DNA of 64,000 bases from Ophiura sarsii. Its lineage: Eukaryota; Echinodermata; Ophiuroidea; Amphilepidida; Ophiuridae. The notes under the pieces are model-generated. The model had not been told where the DNA came from and searched no databases. It worked only from the letters and a program-made list of their open reading frames with translations. Numbering within the stretch: the first letter of the stretch is position 1; the number at the start of each line of letters is the position of its first letter. This document shows, in pieces, positions 48,278 to 59,673 of this stretch. The stretch covers positions 68,309,062 to 68,373,061 of the forward strand of contig CM069446.1 of NCBI GenBank assembly GCA_035610835.1. The letters are read 5' to 3'. The translations under genes were made by a program, and so were the position numbers.

Positions 48278-49065
48278 AGTAAAAAAGTAAGTCCTCCCCC
48301 TTAAAATTAGATCACGTTTGTTTACATAACTCCACACACAAGTTTGTTTTGAGAAATTGACACGTTTATGATAAGGGAAAACGCTTGGCTACCCATAGAA
48401 AGTTTTCCCTTTTCAATATCATGTTAAATTTGTTCCAACCATTCACATTTCTATTCCCCAAAATGATGTTTTCAGAAAAAGTGGCACTTATCAAAATCGT
48501 ATGCAAGAAAGTTACAAAAATGTCATCCAGTGCTTTTTAAAATTCATTTCAATTGTCTTTATTTTCAATTGAAAGAAAGTATTTTCTTTCTTTAGCTCGT
48601 CCTTATTTGTAAATAAAAAATAAAATGATATTGTTCATGCATGACAAGCCAGTAGTGTCTACCATTTACGTCAATAACTTCCATGTATCGTTGAAAAGTG
48701 TCACTTTTCAGAAAACATCATTTTGGGAAAATGTGAATATTTTGGGAAAAGTAAACATGGTATTGAAAAGGGAAAACGTTGTGTGGGTAGCCAAGCGTTT
48801 TTACTCTTCATAAGTGTTTTTTAACCTCTCAAAACGCTAAATTGTGTGAGGAATTATGTAAACAAACTTGTATAGGATCTTGAAAACATCATTTTGGGGA
48901 AATGTGACTATTTTGGGGGAAATAATAATGATATTGAAATAGGAAAACTTTCTATGAGTAGCCAAGTGTTTTTGTTTTTCATAAGTGGTTTTTTTTCACA
49001 AAACGTCTTATTGTGTGTAGAATTATTCAAACAAACGTGATCTAATTTTAGAGGGGTACTTACTG
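48278..49065. mobile_element. inverted-repeat element with duplicated right arm
   Basis: The left arm (AGTAAGTCCTCCCCCTTAAA, ATTAGATCACGTTTGTTTAC, GGAAAACGCTTGGCTACCCA) is matched in reverse complement twice on the right, at about 48700-48870 and 48880-49065. The latter ends TGATCTAATTTTAGAGGGGT and ACTTAC. No coding sequence seen. Confidence 0.65.
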
Positions 49066-49515
49066 TTTTTGAACCCTTTATGTACATCAACCCTGGTGTT
49101 CTCTCTTTGTATTCAGAGGGGTAACACATGAACAATTTTGCTAATTTGACCCCCTTTTTCGCACAAAAGTGCGGACATTTTGTCTGAATATAACCTCCTT
49201 TTTTTCACCATTGCAAGGAATCTTTCTTAATAGTCCCCTTTTTGCATAAAACCAAGGACACATCTAGTTCAAAATACCCTTTTTCCTATTCCCAGGACAA
49301 TTTGGGGGAGGGCAATATATTGTGTTTTTTAAAACACAATATATTTAATATATATAATTTTGACATTAAAATGTCAAAATTATTTAAAAATGGTCTGAAG
49401 TATTTAATTCAGAACAAAAAAGCTATTTTCAGACACTTTACAATAAAAGCAAAACATTGTTCGCGCATTTTGCCTCCCCCCAAAAAACCCACCTTGGTTA
49501 GATGATAAGCACATT

Positions 49516-49831
49516 TAAAGGTATATGACCCGATCACTTTTTGGGGGCTATGATTTTTTTTTTCACATCAAGATATTTTGGTAACAGAAGAATTAGGGGC
49601 CAGAAATGTTTCATTTGGAAATTATAGGCTAAAATGTGGTGAATTACTGCCAAAGGTGGTTAACCACCAACCAGTCTGTGTACTACTCAATGGGCACATG
49701 TCTTTAGACCTTGCGCTTCTAAAAATAGAACCATTGGAGTTATGCAACTCAAACTTTGGAATGCAATAATTTTAAGGATGACCTTTCATGTAAAATAGAA
49801 AACATCAAGTTGAAAATCGGGTCATCTACCT
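49516..49831. mobile_element. MITE family copy 2 (of 35385-35756)
   Basis: AAAGGTATATGACCCGATCA at the left is partly complementary to ATCGGGTCATCTACCTTT at the right. The interior matches the copy at 35385-35756 over most of its length. The next MITE begins immediately at its right edge. Confidence 0.75.
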
Positions 49832-50085
49832 TTAACACTTTCCACGCGGCTCTAAGTTTTAACTTTTACTATATAGAAAACAGAAGTTTCAGAAACCTTT
49901 CCCAACTTTCAGGGTCTATCTAAATGATTACTGGACCAATACAATGCATGTTTGTACTTATTTTAATGCATTTCTCATGGTGATTCCAAATATGTTAAGG
50001 ACATTCAACAATTTTGATATTTTTGAAACATTTTGTGAAGTTTTTGAATGTCGTCTGCAGCCGCCTGCCGCGTGGAAAGTGTTAA
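49832..50085. mobile_element. TTAA-flanked MITE, intact copy
   Basis: 254 bp from TTAACACTTTCCACGCGGC to GCCGCGTGGAAAGTGTTAA. TTAA at both ends and 17-bp perfect inverted ends indicate a piggyBac-type MITE. It abuts the MITE at 49516-49831 and ends 75 bp downstream of the exon 10 donor. Confidence 0.8.
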
Positions 50086-50159
50086 AATAATGCCTGTGAA
50101 TGGGTGCATGAAACAATCAAATGAAATAAATACACAGCCTTGAAAGAGCTACAACTTAC

Positions 50160-50522
50160 CAGGTTTTTCATTCCGAATATAATGGGCAAGTTTTCTGTAC
50201 TTGGTGTCCTCCTGTTTCTTCAGCAATTCTAGGAACTTATGTTTCAGCTGCTCGGCAACAAAGCTTTGATTAACCTTCCCTAACGCATAACAAAGGTCAT
50301 TTGGCCAGTTTTGGTCCCCAATATACAGCAGTCCGTCGTCTATAAATACATCCATGGCCCGTGTGCGTCCCTGCGATGCCTGAATCGCCCTCACTTTCTC
50401 GTCGACTCTACTTGATAGGTAGGGAAAGTAGACGGTCACCTCGGTCGGGTCAACATTTTCTCGGAGGATTTTTCTCTCGTGTCGAATCGTGGCCTTCCAC
50501 ACATCACCGTATTGGAGCAATG
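50160..50522 (-). CDS. exon 10: 121-residue domain, unrecognised
   Basis: The acceptor CTATCATAG and donor GTAAGTTGT enclose 363 nt (2+360+1), phase 1-1. GC content and codon use rise clearly above the flanks, as expected of real coding sequence. It opens ALLQYGDVWKATIRHERKIL, then a beta-rich VTVYFPYLSS, a helix RVDEKVRAIQAS, the core MDVFIDDGLLYIGDQNWPND, and ends in charged amphipathic helices (AEQLKHKFLELLKKQEDTKY). The mix of strands and helices fits one compact domain. I cannot assign it: it is not an obvious death-fold, TIR or kinase. It directly precedes the TIR in the model, so it could be an oligomerisation or sensor module. Confidence 0.7.
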
Positions 50523-51219
50523 CTATGATAGAGTCATCATAAAAAAGGTAATTACTTGTAACGATTCTTAGGCCAGCAATTTGAAGAAGAAAAAAATAAA
50601 TTAAATAAATTTCTTAGGCCAGCAATTTGAAGAAGAAGAAAAAAAAAATTAAATACATTTAAAATATGATTACAAAATGTTGGAGAAAAAAACCAATGCC
50701 CGACCAATCCAGTCTGTCCCCTTCTTTTTTGGAACTTTTTTCACTCAAATCGTGCAAAATTTGTCCCCCAAACACAACCTTATGGAGTAATTTGGCATTC
50801 TCTAACCAAAAAATACCTATTTTTTGCTTGTATTTTTGACAATGAATACCAGCCCTACTAGGGTTCCCATTTCATGTCAAAACCTTATTCCCCTTTTGGA
50901 AATGAAGATTCTTATCTCCATTGATCAGTTTTGGTATACTACTAAATGTAGGTGAAATATTCCTCAGACAGGTTGGTTCCGTTATCAGCATAAAGCTAAT
51001 AGTAAGAATGTCATCTGAATCTAATTCTTGTTATATTCGAGTGTTTAACCCGCAAATAATTTGTATGATTAAAACAAGGCGGTTTTCGAACGGCGCGTCT
51101 CGCCTGTTCATCAAAAGTGACTTGAAAGAAATGATGATGAAACATATGATACAATGTAGCACTGTCACAGAGGTATGCATTGTAGTTAATGCAAGGGATG
51201 TAATATAATACCTTGAAAA
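50523..51219 (-). other. start of intron 9, nothing recognised
   Basis: AT-rich sequence with a short direct repeat, TTCTTAGGCCAGCAATTTGA near 50566 and 50609. The opposed open frames near 50921-51241 are not supported as exons. Confidence 0.4.
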
Positions 51220-53035
51220 ATTTAATCAACAAAAAGAACACACCAACCCCCTTCCCTACACCAAATCACATCAAGATAGGCCTTACAGATCTTATTTGAC
51301 CCCAGATGACCTCTGATGACCTTGAAAATTTAATCAGCAAAAAGAACACACCAACCCCCTTCCCTCCACCAAAATCACATCAAGATAGGCCTTACGGATC
51401 TTATTTGACCCCAGATGACCTCTGATGACCTCAAAAAATTAATCAACAAAAAGAACACACCATCCCTCTTCCGTCCACCAAATCCAATCAAGATAGGCCT
51501 TACGGATCTTATTTGACCCCAGATGACCTTGAATGACCTCCGATGACCTTGATTTAATCAGCAAAAAGAATACACCACCCCCCTTCCCTCCACCAAATCC
51601 AATCAAGATAGGCCTTACTGATCTATTTGACCCCATATTTGACCCCCGATGACCCCGAAAAATTAATCAACAAAAAGAACACACCATCCCTCTTCCGTCC
51701 ACCAAATCCCATCAAGATAGGCCTTACTGATCTATTTGACCCCATATTTGACCCCCGATGACCCCGAAAAATTAATCAACAAAAAGAACACCCCCCCTTC
51801 CCTCCACCAAATCCCATCAAGATAGGCCTTACTGATCTATTTGACCCCATATTTGACCCCCAATGACCCCGAAAAATTAATCAACAAAAAGAACACACCA
51901 TCCCTCTTCCGTCCACCAAATCCCATCAAGATACCTTACTGATCAATTTGACCCCATATTTGACCCCCAATGACCCCGAAAAATTAATCAACAAAAAGAA
52001 CACACCACCCCCTTCCCTCCACCAAATCCCATCAAGATAGGCCTTACTGATCTATTTGACCCCATATTTGACCCCCAATGACCCCGAAAAATTAATCAAC
52101 AAAAAGAACACACCACCCCCCTTCCCTCCACCAAATCCCATCAAGATAGGCCTTACTGATATATTTGACCCCATATTTGACCCCCAATGACCCCGAAAAA
52201 TTAAACAAAAAGAACACACCATCCCTCTTCCGTCCACCAAATCCCATCAAGATAGGCCTTACTGATCTATTTGACCCCATATTTGACCCCCGATGACCCC
52301 GAAAAAATTAATCAACAAAAAGAACACACCCCCCCCCTTCCCTCCACCAAATCCCATCAAGATAGGCCTTACTGATCTATTTGACCCCATATTTGACCCC
52401 TGATGACCCCGAAAAATTAAGAACAAAAAGAACACACCATCCCCCTTCCCTCCACCAAATCCAATCAAGATAGGCCTTATGGATCTTATTTGACCCCCGA
52501 TGACCTTGGATGACCTCTGATGACCTTGAAAATTTATTCAGCAAAAAGAACACACCACTCCCCTTCCCTCCACCAAATCCCATCAAGATAGGCCTTACTG
52601 ATCTATTTGACCCCATATTTGACCCCCGATGACCTTGAATGACCTCCGATGACCTTGAAAATTTAATCAGCAAAAAGAACACACCACCCCCTTCCCTCCA
52701 CCAAATCCCATCAAGATCGGCCTTACGGATCTTATTTGACCCCATATTTGACCCCGATGACCTTGAATGACCTCCAATGACCTTGAAAATCTAATCAGCA
52801 AAAGAACACCCCACCCCCTTCCCTGACATCAAGTCCCATCAAGATAGGCCTTACGGATCTCTAGATATCGCGTCACAACGCGTCTCAAAAGTTTTAAGCA
52901 TATATGACCTTGTATGACCCCCGATGACCTTGAAAAATCAATCAGCAACAGAACGCACCACCCCCCTTCCCTCCACCAAGTCCCATCACGATAGGCCTTA
53001 CGGATCTCCAGATATCGCGTCACAAAGGTATTTCT
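51220..53035. repeat. ~115-bp tandem repeat, about 15 copies, in intron 9
   Basis: Units contain AATTAATCAACAAAAAGAAC, ACACCA(T/C)CCC(T/C)CTTCC, TCCACCAAATCCCATCAAGA, TAGGCCTTACTGATCTATTT and GACCCC.GATGACC. Internal short GATGACC duplications make unit length vary between about 105 and 135 bp. The low stop density yields long minus-strand frames rich in Gly, Phe and Val, which are by-products. A GACGGCG microsatellite (53046-53072) and a poly-C run (about 53199-53232) follow. Confidence 0.95.
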
Positions 53036-53196
53036 TAGCATACGGCTGACGGCGGACGGCGGACGGCGGACAGAAATAGAGATAACATAGTCTCTTTCTG
53101 ATTACATCAGGCGAGACTAAAAGGGCGTCAAGTGACCACTCCAGCTCCCAGACTGACCATTCTCCCCCAACTGATAGAACCAAACAAGGGGTCGCC

Positions 53197-53232
<36 letters not shown>

Positions 53233-53449
53233 ACCCCCACTCCATACGCTAATGAGGTTTAATTAATGGAGTGATTTGAAATTAAACATATAGCTCTCTA
53301 CAAACAAAAAGCTTTGATGGGCCAATCAATTGGTTCAGTGCTACTCGAGAGTACTTAAAAGGAATACAAATGGGTTAAAAATGTAAATGAAAGTGCCATA
53401 AGTGCAAATCAGATAATATCTGATTTGCTGAATACATTTTGCAACTTAC

Positions 53450-53503
53450 CATCTAAATGACGCGTTGGAATTCTAGGTTCTGTAAGTGGGTTTCTTCTGG
53501 GTT
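53450..53503 (-). CDS. exon 9: short linker exon
   Basis: 54 nt, phase 1-1, between acceptor TTATTTTTCAG and donor GTAAGTTGC. It encodes PRRNPLTEPRIPTRHLD, a proline- and arginine-rich linker. Recognition rests on splice sites and frame continuity only. Confidence 0.55.
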
Positions 53504-54817
53504 CTGAAAAATAATATGGTTCATCAGAATTTATGGTCAAACGAAGGAAAGATAAATATAGATGGGGTGACAGGTGACGTCACACCAGACATTTGGTCGG
53601 CAGTTACCATTGTTCTTTGTCCGGCGGTATGTGCGCGCATACTGTTTTGTTTAGGACCTGTGCTTTTAAAATTTGCACCAAAGCATTATAAAGGGCAATA
53701 AGGCATAGTGGAAACGCCCTTTACTTTTCAAGATTTTTGTGCCACAAACGAACCACGATATAAGGCAGTAACTGGTCCGTGATAACACAACACATACGGA
53801 CAAAAAACCCTAAAAAATGGCTAAAAATGGAGCTATCAGAATCATGCTACCAAACACAGTATTCGAGACTGGTAGTCATCTCATAAAAACAGACAAACAA
53901 ACACACACACACACACACATCGTTTCCAGATTTATGGTAAGCTGAGGGAGGAAAATTTAAATCCCAATTATTGACTGTTTGATATCAGAAATATTATATA
54001 CTAGCCATTTAAGTCACACTCCATTTGTGTTTTGTGAAAATGTAGCTTTAAATGGTGGAAAATGACAATATTTTTACTAAATCTGCGTTTTCTAGAAGTT
54101 CAATTTTGAAGGAATTTTACCAACTTTTAGACAAGATAACTCAAAGTGAAAGCTATAAAATTTTAAACGGTTACTGATATCCTACAGAAAAATGTTGCTC
54201 TAGAAACGCTTTTCTATTTTTATTTTTGATATTCATCAATTAACGGTAACATTTATGCCAAAAATGCTTACATTTACATATTTACATGTTTTGTCAATAT
54301 TTTGAAAAATAAGCATTAGGCCTATTTCAAAGAAGAAAAAAGAGAAAAAATCCAAGGCAAAATTGTCTTGATTAGGATAATCAATATTAGACAATATGGG
54401 TATTTCTGTGTCAAACTAATGTCATAATCAGATTCCATGTTCAATTTACTTTCTATAAATGTATACTTTCATATTCTTTTATTAAATATTTTCAAAAAAG
54501 GATCGGAAGGGCAAGGGCTGACAATTCCTCAAGTAATTTTAATTGCTCGTAAATTGTAAACAAATTTACCTAAAATGTTCAAGTGCAATAGGCCCATTAG
54601 CAGTTCTTACTGAATGATCCTCCGCACTCCCTTTCCATGGGCTGGCACAATACTGATTAACCATGATGGCATGATGGTCCACTATTCTAATAAACAATTT
54701 GTACCTATAGACCATGAAGTATTTCTGCGGAACAGTCAATCATGTCACTTTCAAGCCAGTGTGTTTAATATTATTTGCAAAAGCTAAGTTCAATTGATAC
54801 TTTCTGAATTGTCTCAC

Positions 54818-54868
54818 CTTTGACAGAACTACCTTCCGTGATATTCTGGGTGTGTTGTTGTTGTTGTC
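54818..54868 (-). CDS. exon 8: short linker exon, duplicate of exon 7
   Basis: 51 nt, phase 1-1, acceptor GCCAAACCAG, donor GTGAGAC. It encodes QQQQHTQNITEGSSVK, close to exon 7 (QQQTTQNITKASSVK). A glutamine-rich start and a conserved QNITxxSSVK core are shared. Confidence 0.6.
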
Positions 54869-55525
54869 CTGGTTTGGCTATTAATTAACGAAAGACGATA
54901 GAGAAGAATTAGATTGAATTTGAGGGGCATTGCAGACGCCCTAATTTTTTTCAGAAATTGGGTTTTTCACATATGCGTAATGCTTACACATGTACTAACT
55001 ACTAACTAGCAGCCACACAGGCCTATACCCAACGGAATAAAGACAGCGTAGCTGATGAGAATCTCCTTATATCTAACTGACATTTGAAACTGCAAGCCGC
55101 CTTTATTTATAGCATATCATCACAATGCACTATGATTAACATATCAACCCTTTATTGCATATCCACATAGTTTTACTCTGATCCACAGCCTCGGTTTTTC
55201 ATGTTGTTTGGGCGGACCCCACTAGATGATAGCGAGTCACCACTACTCAATAGTCCAAAAGTGACACTATATCTTCAAGTGACATGGGCCCATTATTAGC
55301 AGTCCTCACTGAATGACCCTTCCCCCCCCCCCCTCCATTTATATGGGCCAACATACTGATGACCAGATGGCATGATGATCCACTATTCTTATAACAAATA
55401 TACACCAATTATTTCTAAGGAACAGTTAATTATGTCACTTTCATATTCAAGTGCCCCCTGCTGGTATTTTTAATATATATAATTTTCAATAGCTATTTCA
55501 ATTGCTACTTGCTGAAAAGTCTCAC

Positions 55526-55573
55526 CTTTGACAGAACTAGCTTTTGTGATATTCTGGGTTGTTTGTTGTTGTT
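55526..55573 (-). CDS. exon 7: short linker exon, duplicate of exon 8
   Basis: 48 nt, phase 1-1, acceptor AATAGCCAAACCAG, donor GTGAGACT. It encodes QQQTTQNITKASSVK. It lies in the second copy of the genomic duplication at 54591-55622 and is one codon shorter than exon 8. Confidence 0.6.
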
Positions 55574-55977
55574 CTGGTTTGGCTATTAATTAATGTAAGA
55601 TGATAAAGAAGAAGCAATTAGATTGAATTAAATACTTTGGGGTCTCCATCCGTAATATGTAAGCCAAATGCATCCGTCGCGCTCAATATATACACAGTTT
55701 CGGGGTTTGATCAGCACAGGAAGCCGAATTGTACCGAAATGCAATGAGCATAGCATAAACATGACTGATGAATTAAAAGTTTGCTTGTAATCATTGTAAT
55801 GCAAAATGCATTAAGATTGATTATTTTTCTCGGCTTCCAGTGCACAAACCTCGAAACCGCATAATTGAAACTTCATTGTAATAACTTTAATTCAACAGCT
55901 TAAGATTTGCTTGTAAGTACAGTATGTACGCAGGGGAAATTAATATGACTGTTTAATTAACATTAAATAATTCTCAC

Positions 55978-56061
55978 CTTTCAAGTATGTAGATTCAACA
56001 GTAGACAACACAGATGAATTCTCGAGCAACTTTGGATCATTTGGTATTGTTGTTTGTTTGT
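55978..56061 (-). CDS. exon 6: short linker exon
   Basis: 84 nt, phase 1-1, between acceptor GGAAAGTTTTACAG and donor GTGAGAAT. It encodes a 28-residue Ser/Thr-rich stretch starting KQTTIPNDPKLLENSSV. The KQTT..N start recalls exons 7 and 8, so all three may descend from one linker exon. Confidence 0.5.
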
Positions 56062-57149
56062 CTGTAAAACTTTCCTGTATATCATCATCACCATCATCAT
56101 CACATACATCACGTTCATCACCATCATCTTAAGATAATCATTAAATCGATAAAGGTTAAAAAGAATAAAATAGCAGTGTCTCAAAGGAATTCAATTCAGA
56201 CTGCCGTAGGTACACTTGCAGGTGACTTGCAGGTAGGTACCATTTGATGCTAAACTGGGTGGGTGGGTGCTTCTGTAGAGTCACTCAAATAGGTACCTGT
56301 GCATGAGACACCTGCAGTGATTAATTTGCAAGAAATCTTGTGGGAACATGCATCAGTGATAAAGGATTACAAATTTACTATCAATGGCAAGTTACTGTCT
56401 GGATATAGCAAAAAGATTTCTTACGCAACACCATGCCTCTATTTCACCATCAGCAATGAGATAAAAACACAAGTGGTGTAAGAACACCAGCGGTGTTTTA
56501 ACTCATTGCTGAGACTAATATTAGTCTCAGCTCATTTTCAACTGATTCCCATTGACTTTACATTGCATTAACGCTTAGGCCTATAAGTATTATAATATTG
56601 CTAATCGAAGATCTCTAAGGGTCAATTAGAGTCAATATTTGTTAGAATCTTAGGTTTATTTGATTGAAACCCTACTGTAGTTTTAGAGCAATAATGAGTG
56701 AGAACAGACTACAATCATAGAAAAAAGGTGTTTGAACACTGATCCTAATTGCCATGCTTATTGGACCATAACAAACACGCTATTTGAGTCACGTGAAAAT
56801 CGAAACTTGTTTCTGGTAGCCTGAAGTATCCCCTTACTCATATCCCTCCCCCTTCCCCACCGATCAATGCAGTGGCGTACCCAGCTTTTGGAAACTGGGG
56901 GCCACGACATAGTTGTACCGACGAAAGGCATGATGTACCGACAAACATTTTTTTACAGACTCCAAACAAATCTTAAAAGTTGCCCAATTTTTTCTCCGTC
57001 AGCAACTTTACATTACACCTACAAAGTGTTCGAACACTTTTTTCTAACATTGTAGGGTTGTCATCTTGCTATGCTATATAACCGATCCATTTCTCATTCC
57101 GGGTTTAGAGTAGAATACCATATTGACATCTGTACAACAATGCACTTAC
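56062..57149 (-). other. intron 5 content
   Basis: Holds an ATC/ATG-rich microsatellite near 56081-56128 and, near 56869, AGTGGCGTACCCAGCTTTTG, a common interspersed-repeat terminus in invertebrates. The plus-strand frames near 56299 and 56867 are not supported. Confidence 0.45.
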
Positions 57150-57191
57150 CAAGACTGCTGAGTAACGATTCCTCTGTGATATCATGTAATT
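57150..57191 (-). CDS. exon 5: 14-residue linker exon
   Basis: 42 nt, phase 1-1, strong acceptor CTTACTTACAG and donor GTAAGTGCA. It encodes ELHDITEESLLSSLG together with the flanking split codons. The acidic, leucine-spaced sequence could be a short helix. Very short exons are easily mispredicted, but both splice sites match consensus well. Confidence 0.55.
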
Positions 57192-57430
57192 CTGTAAGTA
57201 AGATAAAAAAGTAAATCCTTGAACGATCAAATTGGGAGGAAGGGGGAGGAGGGAGGAGGTGAAAGGCGGTGTGGGGGAATGATTTCACTTTAAAAGAGTA
57301 CAGGTAATGTTTGGAGGATCTTCAACTTTACTTTTATTCAGTGTTTCAATACATCAAATAGGATATATTCGGAGTTAAATACAGTTCTTTCATTCCGACA
57401 TGCTGTTAACAATAGTGAAATAAAACATAC

Positions 57431-57769
57431 CTATTGGAGAAACACCTGTAAGATCTACATATTCTTGTCCTTCTATGTGGATTCCAATGACATCACTATC
57501 CATAAGCCAATCAGCTCTTTGCAATACATCATCTGTCAATCTTGCCAGTACATCGATATCGCCAATTCCTCCAGGTTGCTCACAAGGCCATCGAAGCGGA
57601 AGTTGAAATACTAACACAACACACCCAATACCGACTCCAATAAAATTAGTAGCAGACTTCGGAATGCCAAATCTTCTCTTAAATGTTTCTTTGTATCTGT
57701 CAGTATCTCGGTTACTTCGTTGATTAATGTGGCCATTAAGGGCAACCTCTACGATGACTTTACCCTCAG
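57431..57769 (-). CDS. exon 4: TRADD-N-like domain
   Basis: 339 nt, phase 1-1, acceptor TCTTTTATTTAAG, donor GTATGT. It opens with a strand, GKVIVEVALNG, then a helix, DTDRYKETFKRRFGIP, then a hydrophobic strand, NFIGVGIGCVVLVFQLPL, then a helix, DVLARLTDDVLQRADWLMDS, and a final strand, VIGIHIEGQEYVDL. This strand-helix-strand-helix-strand order, with a GCVVLVFQL strand, resembles the N-terminal domain of the adaptor TRADD and its relatives in invertebrate death-fold proteins. The likeness is structural and pattern-based, not a clear sequence match. In TRADD this domain binds TRAF-type partners, so a similar recruitment role is possible here. Confidence 0.7.
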
Positions 57770-58360
57770 CTTAAATAAAAGAAAAACATTGAAAGTAGCT
57801 CATAAAGTCATAGCATACGATTTACGAATTCAAAAAAAGTGGTCAATAAATTTAACTTTAAATTAAACATTTTAATTATTTATTATCTACCACGATCAGG
57901 TTTATAATAACGTTAATGAAAAACATGCTTATTTTATAGGGCGTTTTATTTGAGATTTTGAGCATGGGTTTTGAAATAGATTTGTCAATCAATATTTTAA
58001 CATCGTGTTGAAACCCCAGGGGACTCATTGGTCATTTTGTTTTAGGTGTGCCGCGCAAGGGGCTTTGAGAACTGACAAAATGCCAAATGATGGTCTTGGA
58101 GAATATGGAGAACTAAATTATCTGATATTTTGTCTGGGGTTTTGATGCTATATGGAACAGAAGAATTTCACACATTTGTGATTTTAGAATGAAAAGGGAC
58201 CTATAAAACTGTAAGAGGCTGCTAATAAGGATCTTAGGGAACTGCCGTAGGGTGTGAAAAGGGATGACCAGAGGGGTTGAAATTGAACAATTTTGTCTAG
58301 AATTGGAAGGTAAACTACGTCCAAACTGGTATGTGTTCCCTATCTATATATTTTTTTAAT

Positions 58361-58436
58361 TTATTTTTTATTTAATTAATTTAATTTAATTTAATTTAAT
58401 TTAATTTAATTTAATTTAATTTAATTTAATTTAATT
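58361..58436. repeat. (TTTAA)n pentanucleotide repeat
   Basis: TTTAATTTAATTTAATTTAA repeats without interruption for most of its length. An identical pentamer tract, in the other reading (AATTA), closes the 9-bp minisatellite at 59646-59673. Confidence 0.95.
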
Positions 58437-59116
58437 TTCTCAATATCATGGGGCTGTGGTCTCCATTCCCCCCGAATGACTTCACATAACTTTAGCAGTT
58501 ATTTCTTGAAAGACAAGCGTGTGTAGCTCACAATTGTTTCTGTTTTAGGCTATTTACATGAAAATGGCCATTTTCTGTGGTCAAAATGTGCTTCAGATTA
58601 TATTCCTTGACATTATGCGCACATAGTGCGCAAAAAAATGCTATTTCATACTATGTTTCCACTGACTGATGTTTTGAAATTGGATGTTAGTAAAATATTC
58701 AAACTTCTCTGAATTGGTGTAATTCCCCCTGAATGAGTCAAAGGAGGGAGATGCCGCTCCCCTGGACAGGTATGGCTGCTGGCTGCCGCACCTGCCTTGT
58801 CCCCCACCTGTACAGATGGGGATCCATCTCTATTTTTGTATGCCGACACAACATTGTTTGAATTTTGAAAACAAGGAACAAATATTGTGTATAGGTAACT
58901 AAAGTAAGCAGGGGTCCTGGGGGAGAATGGCCCCAGAACATTTTGGATATTAACGAGTGTTCAAACTTTTTTGACCCCCCCCCCCTTTTTTTTGGAGCGT
59001 CAAAACTTTGTTGACCCCCAATGATTTTCCAGCCCCTACCAAAGTATTTATGAATGCTCCCTCAAGGATGCTCAGTCTGTTCTTGGAGTTTGACGAGTAA
59101 ACAACAAATACTTTTT

Positions 59117-59673
59117 TTATTTATTCCGTTTATTCCGTTTATTCCGTTTATTCCGTTCATTTCATCTATTTCATCTATTTCATCCGTTTCATCCGTTTCA
59201 TTCCTTTCATTCCTTTCTATTCATTCTATTCATTCTATTCATTCTATTCATTCTATTCATTCTATTCATTCTATTCATTCTATTCATTCTATTCATTCTA
59301 TTCATTCTATTCATTCTATTCATTCTATTCATTCTATTCATTCTATTCATTCTATTCATTCTATTCATTCTATTCATTCTATTCATTCTATTCATTCTAT
59401 TCATTCTATTCATTCTATTCATTCTATTCATTCTATTCATTCTATTCATTCTATTCATTCTATTCATTCTATTCATTCTATTCATTCTATTCATTCTATT
59501 CATTCTATTCATTCTATTCATTCTATTCATTCTATTCATTCTATTCATTCTATTCATTTTATTCATTTTATTCATTTTATTCATTTTATTCATTTTATTC
59601 ATTTTATTCATTTTATTCATTTTATTCATTTTATTCATTTTATTCAATTAAATTAAATTAAATTAAATTAAAT
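59117..59673. repeat. 9-bp minisatellite with a gradient of unit variants
   Basis: The array starts with TTTATTCCG units, passes through TTTCATCTA, TTTCATCCG and TTTCATTCC, then has about 37 copies of TTCATTCTA (about 59218-59555), about ten of TTCATTTTA, and ends in (AATTA)n. The period is 9 and a multiple of 3, so it reads as long periodic proteins on both strands, which are not genes. Confidence 0.97.

Larger units (their letters stand above)
38603..50159 (-). other. intron 10 (11.6 kb), repeat-filled
   Basis: It joins exon 10 (donor GTAAGT) to the TIR exon in phase 1. Contents include GATTGCTT-rich sequence (39630-39960), a poly-C run (about 40038-40059), an (AT)n tract near 42798, and several inverted-repeat elements listed separately. 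About 42112-42130 reads, reversed, CAGGGGCGGATTTAGGGG, resembling hAT-type ends. Stretches 38603-39629, 41000-43170, 45156-46397 and 47554-48277 hold nothing I can name. The open frame at 43276-43503 is AT-rich and hydrophobic without recognisable homology. Confidence 0.6.
54591..55622 (-). repeat. tandem genomic duplication that copied a linker exon
   Basis: About 54591-54915 and 55286-55622 are diverged direct copies. They share GGCCCATTA..AGCAGT, ACTGAATGA.CC, GATGGCATGATG.TCCACTAT, CTCACCTTTGACAGAACTA, GATATTCTGGGT and CTGGTTTGGCTATTAATTAA. Each contains one linker exon with both splice sites. Intronic divergence is higher than exonic divergence, suggesting the exons are under some constraint. 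Confidence 0.85.

Noticed and set aside
51439..52745. Several Gly/Phe/Val-rich minus-strand open frames
   Set aside because: They follow the ~115-bp tandem array, shift frame with unit length, and repeat the same words; not exons.
59054..59656. 200-codon plus-strand and 146-codon minus-strand open frames (HSI / NRM periodic proteins)
   Set aside because: They are produced by a 9-bp minisatellite whose period is a multiple of 3; there is no non-repetitive coding sequence or splice context.
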